A stretch of 64,000 nucleotides of DNA from Paraspadella gotoi (Eukaryota > Chaetognatha), in the NCBI GenBank assembly GCA_051294375.1, contig CM119271.1, forward strand, positions 12,273,235 to 12,337,234, given 5' to 3'. Positions within the stretch are counted from its first letter, which is position 1, and every line of letters starts with the position of its first letter. The position numbers and the translations under genes are program-made. Below are positions 14,091 through 24,737 of this stretch, piece by piece. The notes beneath the pieces were generated by a model, which had not been told where the DNA came from, did no database searches, and saw only the letters and a program-made list of their open reading frames with translations.

Positions 14091-14804
14091 CATCTCCTCT
14101 CTCTCTCTTCACTCTCTCTCTCACATATCACTTCCCTTGATCCAAAAGTGGCGCCATCGATTTTATCTCTCGTTTTCCATCAAAGAAAATGACAATTGAC
14201 TATCTTTTCTCTTTGGTGCTATCATTTTTTTTTTGTTTCCTGTTTTTTTTTTTCTTGTCTATCCTGCTAGTTGCGTTTTTGTTGTGATTGAATTGCTCGA
14301 TTTTCTCAGTTCTTCCAATTCTTTTTTTCTGTACTTTCTATCTTCATCTTTATCTTTCGATCTTTCTTATTTTTTTGAAGGTCTTCAACTTTTTTATTCT
14401 TATTCTCTGGTTTTTTCTTCATATCATCTAATACTTTTCTCTCTGTAGAAATTATCGCCATTTCGCTCTCTCTCTTTTACGGTCAATATATGACCATTAC
14501 CATGACCAGTGGACCACGTCCCTTTTTTACGATTATAAGCGCGTTTTTTTCAGGTTAATTTTTGGTCTGAATTCTGACGAATCGTCATTTCAATCTCCTT
14601 GAGCGAATCTTTTACTAAGCGTCTGCTCTCTGAAACTAATTTTTAACGGGTTTTTGGAATCACAATAAAACTTTTAAAAAGTTTTCAGAAAAACGCTGTC
14701 GTTCTTTTTTTTGGAATGGGAGACGACTAGAACTAGCGACCATCGTAAGGCATGAAGTTACTAAAGAAACTTTTCTCTCTCTCTCTCTCTCTCGTCTTCT
14801 CTCG

Positions 14805-14854
<50 letters not shown>

Positions 14855-17800
14855 TCTCCCACCTGAAAACGCGTTCGAATCTGGCTGCTGCGCCAGAAAT
14901 TCCATTCACGATGGCACCATACAGTTGCGGCCTCCAACTTCTCGTGCAAACGCGTGACTGCGTTTCGAGTCTCTCGTACTGGCGACGCCAAACGAACTGA
15001 ATACTCGTCGGCAGAAAGTTGCCAGTTCTCTGAAGGAGGAAGCAAGACAGAGGAGGAGCGAAGAGAAGGAGGAGAGGAGATAAAAAAATTTTAAATGAAA
15101 CCTAGAGTACCTCATGTGCAAATAAAAAAAGCCCGCGTTCATTTTGATCTGGACTTATAAAATTCACCATTGTTATACTTTAAAAATATTTTTAAAGTAA
15201 ATTAAAGTTTATTGAAGATTGGCAAATAAATTTTAATAAAAAATCAGGCCATTCGTTCGGGAGCAATATGATTTCTTAAAAGCTGTTGTTTTACACTGGA
15301 CATCGAGGAATTGCTGAATTTTGAACCAGATCCCTTAATAATAATAGTTAATTGAATAAAACAATGAATGACAGGGTCAATGATTCTGAACGCTTTTAAG
15401 TAAAATTAAGATTTTTCCTTCCTGTTTTTGAACACTGCATGTTTAAAAAATTTTAATAAAATTATAACACATTGATTTTTTTTCTACCAAAACTTTAATT
15501 TTTCTTATATAATATTCTTAAAAAAAGCGTCTGGCGCGTTTTTTGTTTTGTTATTTTTGGCATAAATGAGTGGTAATATTTTAACAAGATCAACGATTAT
15601 CTCTTTATTTCACCAATGAAATTGTATTCTATGTACGTCGGTAAGTAGTTATTCCCCAGAGTAATTTCACTTTAGAAAAAAACCCTCTCTTTAATTGTAG
15701 GTACGTATGGCTTCATGAGGTCCATTAAGCAATTTCATCGTTATGTGTTAAATTCTCACTATGATATCAACAATCTAAACCCAAATAGGCGCGATATGCC
15801 GTACATTGCCACAAATGCGCAATCTACCTGCATTTCAGGCCCTGATGCTGTCTATCGCGTAATGATTAGAGTCTATGGATATTCCCACCCTCGACGAGCT
15901 GTTCCGCTCGTACTTTCAATTCTCCTTGGCGTCTTTCTTCGCTGCCCGCGCGGATTTCTTCGAAGCAGCGTCTCCACCGCGCAGCACGAGTCGCGACGTC
16001 GGGCTGCGCGGCGGTAGCGCTCCAGATGACGCTGCCATGGCGGAGCGGAGCTAGAAAGTGGGGGGCGGGCTAAAGGAATAGAGAGTTTGTTTTTAATAAT
16101 TAACGGTTTAATAATTAGTTCACTTCATTTTAGGGAAAGCCACCTTTGGAGTAGACCTATTATTACTGTTAATTATCCTGTAAGAAAGATTGAAGGCATT
16201 GAAGCAAGTTTAATTGAAAGAAGAGATTATATGTTATGATTGTTGGTTACATTTCATTACTTTTATAATTTGTTAACTGAAACTACCATGCATCTAATTA
16301 ACCTTCCTTTATTTAAACGCCACTTGATACATTTTCGAAACCAACCCAATTGATTTTCTTCTAAATTTATCTCATCAAAAACCCTCTAAAACTGACCTCT
16401 CTTTAACTGACCTCCTAATCTCCCTTAACTCACCTCTCTTTAAATCTCACCTCTCTAATCACCCCAAAACTCCACCTCTCTTTAACTCACCTCTCTAAAT
16501 ACTCCTTACTCTTAAATACCCTTTAAACCAACACCTTAACTTCTCTTAATCAACTCACCTCTCTAATCACCCTCTAAACACTCACGCTCTCTTTAACTCA
16601 CCTCTCTAATCACCCAAAACTCACCTCTCTTTAACTCAACCTCTTAAACACCCTTAAGCTCACCTCTCTTTAACTCACCTCTCTAATCAACCAAAACCAC
16701 TCTCTTTATCACCCTCTAATCCAAACTCCCTGCTCAACCTCTCTACCTTAGTTCCTTTAACCTCAATCAACCAACTCCTCTACCACTTATCACAACTACC
16801 TCTTACACCCTACTGGAGTCATCTACCACTTCTGAACACCAAAACTACCCGGACTCTGCCCGAATTCCTCTTGCAGGCCACTGACTCTGTCCTTCCACGA
16901 TCCTCAACTTCCTCTGAGAACTCTCCAAGAGTCGTCAACATCTTCTCAAGTTCGTCCACGTGAAGTCTTAAAAAAAAAATATATTAATATACAATTTTAT
17001 ACATATATGGTCAGTTTCCATTCTTTAATTCAGAAATGTATAGGGTCTACCGGCTATTGGGAAATAAACTAAAAATAAAAAATAAAAATAAACTAAGAAT
17101 GGATGTCCATGTCTATTAAAACTGATAACATATTAAAAAACTTTTCGATTTTAGCTTTCGACGATGACCATATTATATAATGTAAATTCATTCCATATAC
17201 ATCTCATGTGGAAGGACCATTTGAGAAAAATGATGAATAAAATACCAAAGGTTGACTGATATTTTTGTACAGCTTCTAACGGAGTATCATGTATTTTAAA
17301 GGAAAACAAAAGCCCTTTAGACGTGCTTGATGTTATCCAGGGTCATTACTGTTCAATTTAAATTTCTATTAAATAATTCTCTTTTCCCACTCGCTTACCT
17401 TTTGTCTGGATTTAATTTCAAAGATTCCCGAGAGAGGGTCAAGCCTGTGATGGATGTCATCAACTGTTTCCCCCTGACGGACGCTTCGTCCATTTCCACT
17501 CTGGAGAATAGAAGGGAGGGGGGAGTGAAGTTGATATATAAAATGAGAAATATTAAAAGTCAATGTTATTCTCTAGGATTAAGTGTCGTACATCTTAAAC
17601 ATTCTCCCAGTCTTGAAACTTGATATTTCTCTCATCCTCTACGTTTTTTTTTATCTCCTTCAGTCTCTGTATCCTTTCACTGTACCGTTATCAAAAGTAT
17701 CTTGATATTTTTTTTCTATCTTTCCCGCTTATTTCTAATAGAGGAACATTTTTATTTTACCCAGAATTCCTGACTACCCTGTATTCCTCCAAACTCCCTG

Positions 17801-18251
17801 TATTTTCCTTAATTTTCCTTACCCATATTCCTGCCAACTCTACCGCTGATTTCCCTGTATTCCACTAAGAAATGCCACAAATACCCTGTTTTCCACCACG
17901 CCTAAACCACAATCACCCTGTATTTAACCTCAATTATATATTTGGAATATATAATTATATTCTAACCCCGCTTTACCTTGGTCTCCCTGTATTCCACCCA
18001 TCCCTACTTGACTAGCATGCATTCCATCAATCCACAATCGATCACCCTGTATTTGCCCTTAAATTCCATCCCCCGCTTTACCTTGATCTCCCTGTATTCT
18101 CCCTTTCGTTTCGTAGCAAATCCTCTGTAGTGGCGACGTCGTTGGGCAGCTCGACTTCCGGTAAACGAGTCGAGAATTTTTTCGCTCGAAATCGAACTTC
18201 GTTGACTTTAGAACCGAAGTTTTTCCACCGCCTTTATTTGAGGGAGGAAAG

Positions 18252-18345
<94 letters not shown>

Positions 18346-19645
18346 GAGAGAGGGAGAAGCGGGGGAGGAAAAATGATATGATTAAGTGTCTTCGTTTACG
18401 TAATAATTTTGACATTTATTTTTCGTTAAGTAATATCTTTTTACGGTTTCTCTCTTTAATGGTTTTTTTTAGCCTCTCTTTCTCTCTCTTTCTCTCTTCG
18501 GAACAAGGACCTCAATTATAAAAACGCAGAATACACGAAAAAAAAAATATAAAAATATAAAATTAAACTAAAATCTATTTTTGACTTTCAATCCAAGAGG
18601 TTTTCCGCGAATCCCAATTCGCAAATCACATAACGCTTTTAAAAAGTTAAAAAATCCGACATCAGTTGAAGAAAATTGAGAAAAATCTTATAAAACTTAG
18701 AAATTCTGGTTCGGACAAGTTGGAAGGAAATCATTTTGTGAGACAAGGAATCAATTCCGACGCAATTTGCATGCGATTCTTGTGCTCGCCATTTATTTTG
18801 TTTAGTTGCGGTCGCTTTTACTAGTCGCTTTTTTTGGTCGGTCTGTCTTTGTGATTAATTTGTCTAATCGTTTTTATTTTAAATCCGGTCTAATAATTAT
18901 TACCGGCGATAAATACTATTATTCAAGCTTTAATGTTTTAAACTTATAAATACTGTTTCTTTTATTTTTTTATTTTTTGGCGTTTTTAATATTATTTTTT
19001 ATAATTTTTTTATATTTATACATGTTTATCGTTATATACTCTTAATAACAGATTCTTTTTTGGCATATGTGATATTTTATTTTAAATCATTGTTATGTAC
19101 TTATTATGTATATATAATAAACAAAAAAATTCGGCGCAACCTAACATTCCTTGTTTTGTTATTTCTGCAAAGAAAATCTGATTTCCAACCAAAAAAAATC
19201 ATTAAACTCTTATTCTTTGATCTTTCGGTTGGGTTTTTAATTATTTTTTGTTGCCGTTTTAATTAATTTTTACTCTCAAAAATAAAATCTATCGTAAGTT
19301 TCTCACTTCAAGTCGGTAACGAAACGATTTGACCAAGAAAACTATGATTAGATCCTTTTCTATTCTATTTTACTCTCCTGATCTGTTGTCTTCAGACCTT
19401 CCCGTAATATTTTTCTTCATTTCGCTATTTTCCTAAATTCCTATTTCCTATTTTCCTAAATTCATATTTCCTATTCCATCTTCTCCAATTCAATCCTTAA
19501 CTTTTTCTTCTTCCGTAAGTTTCACTCTCCTAATTCCAAAATGGGAATCGAAGGAAAAAATAAAAAAATAAAAATATTCCGTTGTCCCGAGAAGATGGAA
19601 TCAAAAAGGACTTTTGGAGAGAGAGAGAGAGAGAGAGAGACGAGA

Positions 19646-19704
<59 letters not shown>

Positions 19705-20597
19705 AGAGAGGAGAGAGTGAGAGTGTGTGACGACGTTTGGCGACGCCTCGATTTCCAAAATTTTCAAATTCTAAAGGTAAACAAACGAAAAGTAAAACTA
19801 AACAATATGATATTCTTGTAACCCCCGCCCCCTAAGATAAAAACGTCATTAGCTTTTTAGGTAATTTGTTATAAGTTGCCGGTTATTGTCGTTCGTATAA
19901 TAACGATTGGATGTTAAGTCTATATAATATCTAACTTCGTTCGTCGACTCGAAGAAAAAAAAACTTTTAAAAAAAAATCCCGGAAAAATTTGCGCTTAAA
20001 AATGGGTTTGGCGCGAAGCGATCTCCCTAACGTTTTTTTCCGTAAAAACAATAAAAAATGGGTTTTAAAAAAGTTTTATGTCCCCTGTTTGTTGTTGTTT
20101 GCTCTGGGCGGCGGCGTCGGCGGCGACGGCGGCGGCGACGGCGGGGGAGGCGGCGGCGGGGGCGGCGCGAATGGTAGGAACGCCCTCTGTTTCCTACCGC
20201 GATTATCACGTTTTCCAAATTCGCGCCAAATCGGCTGAGGATCTCCAGAAAATAAAGGTTCACTGTTTTTTTTGTTTTCTATTTGTTTCGACGGCGGAGA
20301 ATCATTAGATTTCACTCGTTTTGTTTATTTGAAAAAAAAAATGATTTAGTTTTGAAATTTTCTAAGTTTTTTTTTTAAGTTTGTTTTTTTGCCTTTGAGG
20401 CTGATTTGAAAAGTGAAAGACAACGGACACGACGTAACAACACGACGACAACCAACAACAACGACGACGACGTGTTTTCTTTATCTCTTCGTCTTTTTCT
20501 CTCTACTCTCTCTCTCTCTTTCTCTTTCTCTTCTGTTTTCTCTCTCTCCTTTCTTCCTTTCTCCTCTCTCTCCTTTCTTACCTCTCTTCTCTTTTAT

Positions 20598-20656
<59 letters not shown>

Positions 20657-23600
20657 ATCTCTCTCTCTCTCTCTCCATCCCCAATCCTCCAGGAATTACG
20701 CGATGCCTTCCCGACGGACCACCTCTGGGCGGCGCCGTCTCGAGACCAAGGACGGCTCTCCGTAGTGAGCGCCGTCTACGACAAGGAGCCGCGTGAGAGG
20801 CCGCGCCTTTTTGCGGCGCCAACTATTGGAGCACAAGATCGTGACGAAAGATCTTCAAGGAAGTTCGACGAGGCGGACGCGGTTGAGGAAGTGAGGCTGA
20901 GGTTAGAGTTAGGGTAAGACACAATGAAAAATAACGTGGCGATACGGTCTCGTGCTGATTTTATCCCTTTAAAATTTGTTTCTGAGCCAAATTAATTGAT
21001 CATTACTTTTGTAATATGTGCGATATACACTACTGGACATTACTGTATCACCATTAACCTTGACCATTCAAACAAAAAAGTAACTAGATCAAAAATAGTA
21101 AAAAAGATGAAGCAATATAGCTCGAAAGCGCTTACAAAATTTTAGACCATTGCTTTTATAAATTGCAAAAAATATAATATTATTAAAACAAAACTTTAAG
21201 TAACTTAAATAGTTAACCGGACCAAGATGATATTTTTTACCCATATTTCCTCAATTATATGAATCATTTGTTTGTAAATAGTTTTAATAATCTAAAATAA
21301 CAATCTGACAAATTTCATTTTCATTTTCCTTTATGAATGGGAAGTTTTTCTCTGCTTACTCCCTTGAGTCTAATTATTTAATATTTTTAAAGGTATTTTC
21401 AAAAACCTTATATAATTACTATTATTTTTCACTTTTTTTCAATTCTTTTAAACAAAAACAACATCATAAAAACATTTTAAATTAATTTAAAAAAAAAATT
21501 GACTTGAATGATTTTGGAAAAATATTTTAAAACTTGAAGAATAATTGGGATTATGAGTCAGGAAAAAATTTTGCAATTCTAAAAAAATCAGCCTCTAGCC
21601 CTTTCGATTTTCTAGAGGCTGATTTTTTATTTTTTTTAATTTGATTTCTATGCAAAACCATTATTCTCAATGAGCCATAGGTCGGACAAAATTTTTTTCC
21701 AACAAATTTTGAAAAAATTTCAACTTTTCTAATTAGGCTTTTTTGGGGAAATAAATAAATAAATTATTATACCAATGGGTACACTGAAGTGATATGTCTC
21801 TAAATGACAAAAAAATTTTCTTCAAGTTTTATTTTGAAATTTAAGTATTGTACCAATAGAAATAAGTGAGATACTCCCGCTTTTGCGAAATTTTTTATTT
21901 AACAAAGATTTGTACTGCGTAATTTAAAAAAAATTATTTTTTAAATAAACTTTTTGAAAGAAAAGAGGTAGCAAGGTGGATGTGGTATCAAAATTAAAGC
22001 CCTAATCATGGACACCTTCTAAAAGAGTTTTATTATATTTTTAAATCTATAAATCTTACAACAGCTTTTGTTTAAATCAGAGTTAAAAGTATAACAGTTT
22101 TTTGCTTTAAAAATTTCAATTGAAGCATATGAAATTTTTCTTTTTCTTGAAAAGGAAAGATCCTGAATTATATTTTTTTATTATTAAATTTATTTTATTC
22201 CATAAAAATTGCTTATATGTTTTCAGTTAAAGTAAAAAACAAGCAAAAAAATTTATGTTGTAGCTTGATAAAATATATTTTTTAATATTAAAAAATGATA
22301 AATACAAAAAATGTTTTCAGCTTGATATAACAGTCTGGACATCTACCTTCTTGTCTGTGAAAAAAAAAATCTCATTTTATTATCTTTAGCTGCAAACTAA
22401 AAGCTTGACAAACTGTTGTTTATCATAATAAAGGTGTAAAATTATTATAGCTGGAACATATTTGACAAAGCAAAACATCATTGTGTTAAATTGTATTATA
22501 ATTTTTTTAAATATAGCAAGGAATTTAATATTATTTATTATCATTCCCACAACATTTTTAATTAAGAAAAAATATTCCGTTAATAGCCCAATTGGAAAGG
22601 GTTCATTGACTGACTTAATGATAAAATTTTTTAGATTTCTTATACTGCCCCCATTTTCACAAGTATAAAAGTCATTGGTTATCATGTCAAGAAGGACCAG
22701 ATTATCTGTACCCTTTCTGCAAACCTGCATTTCAAATTTTCTTTTTCCCTTTCAAATGTATTAAAAAAAAAATTATTGAGAGAACAATCGGCGTGGGGAT
22801 GCATGGTAAGCCTTTAGTTACCCCACTTCCCGATCGAATTTTTTAAAATGAGGTTTTTTTTCCATCTATTTGAGACATACACTAACTATTAGTACTATTA
22901 TTTTTTTTTATTTTTATTACAATTCTATGAATAAAATATGAATAAGTAACTTTTTAAAAAAAATTATCATCTTCACCTATATTCAGTCATATCTAAAACA
23001 AAAAAAGATTTGCATTGATATTTTGGATATCAACATATTGAAACTATAACATTTCAAAAAATAAAAAAATATCAATAATATTTGAACAGTGAATTTTTTT
23101 TATGCACGGAACAGTAACGTTACGCTATTTTTCATTGTGTCGTTAAGTGAGTCAGTTAATGTGTTAGAAAATTGTCACTATTGAGTCGTGGACTCGGATG
23201 AACGTGAAGCGAACGAATTAGGGGGTGAGGGAGAGTCGATAGAGCTGTAGGTAGAGGCGCAGGGTAAGGTTCTAAAATGGGTAAGTTTAAACCTTCCCGT
23301 TTTTTTTTTCTCTCGCCGCGTCGTCAGAGCCGCCGCCGACGCGGCGTCGCCGCTCCGACGCCCTGCTGGCAACGAGACGATGATTGAAAGATTTTCGTCG
23401 CTACGACGAGATCGTCGCTTGGATGAAGGGTGGAGCGGGAGATTGGGGTCAGATAGGTTGGATCGGAGGGAAAGGTGGTTTTAAAAGAAAGGGATGTCGT
23501 GAAAAGGTCGGAAAGTTTAGGGTAGAAAGGGCGGTAGAGAGTGGTTTAAGTGGGCAGGTGGGGCGGATTTAGGTGGTTTGGGAGAATTTTATTGAAAGAG

Positions 23601-24668
23601 TGAGAGAAGTAGAAGAGGAAAAGAAAGATTTTTCTACTCTTCGTTATTTAAGTCATCATGCGCGGCTCCTTTTTCCGAGAGTGGCCCCAATTTCCTACAA
23701 TATGAGCTTCTTTTCGAGAGTGGCCAATTTCCTACAATATTGAACTCCTCCAAGAGTGGCCCATTTCTACAATATTGAGTTCTCTTTTCCGAGAGTGGGC
23801 CCATTTTCCTATAAATATTGATGCTCTTCTTTTCTCGTCAATATTGTAGGAAATTGGCCACTCTCGGAAAAGAGAGCCGGCATGATGACTTAAATAACGA
23901 AGAGTAAAAATCTTTCTTTCCTCTTTCTACTTCTCTCACTCTTTTCAATAAACATTCTCCCAAACCACCTAATCCGCCCCACCTGCCCACTTAAACCACT
24001 CTCTACCCCCTTTCTACCCTAACTTTCCGACCCTTTTCACCACCATCCCTTTCTTTTAAAAACCACCTTTCCCTCCGACCACCTATCTGACCCCCATCTC
24101 CCGCTCCACCTTCATCCAAGCGACGATCTCGTCGTAGCGACGAAAATCTTTCATCATCGTCTCGTTGCAGCAGGGGCAGTCGGAGCGGCGACGCCGCGTC
24201 GGCGGCGGCTCCTGACGACGCGGCGAGAGAAAAAAAAACGGGAAGGTTTAAACTTACCCATTTTTAGAACCTTACCCTGCGCCTCTACCTACAGCTCTAT
24301 CGACTTCCCTCACCCTAATTCGTTCGCTTCACGTTCATCCGATGACCAAGACCCCAATAGTGACAATTTTTTTAACACATTACTCACTTACCCTAACTCT
24401 AACCTCAGCCTCACTTCCTCACCGCGTCCGCCTCGTCGAACTTCCCTTGAAGATCTTTCGTCACGATCTTGTGCTCCAATAGTTGGCGCCGCAAAAAGGC
24501 GCCGGCCTTCTCAGCGGCGTCCTTGTCGTAGACGGCGCTCACTACGGAGGAGCCGTCCTTGTCTCGAGACGGCGCCGCCCAGAGGTGGTCCGTCGGGAAG
24601 GCCAATGCGCGTAATTCCTAGTGAGGATTGGGGGATGGAGAGGAGAGAAGAGAGAGAGAGGAGAGAGA

Positions 24669-24737
<69 letters not shown>

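Noticed and set aside
13042-14131. Long minus-strand frames with Ser/Leu/Phe runs
   Set aside because: Low-complexity pyrimidine tracts, present again in mirror form at 31.0-32.1 kb.
19720-19775. Exon-like DDVWRRLDFQNFQILK/GTAAAC (plus strand; mirrored near 25557-25612)
   Set aside because: No acceptor apart from GA repeat and no place upstream of the carboxypeptidase ATG; could be 5' UTR but is unsupported.
20078-20308. Ala-rich secreted peptide in a second frame over the Gly run
   Set aside because: Shadow of carboxypeptidase exon 1; the propeptide motif is in the other frame.
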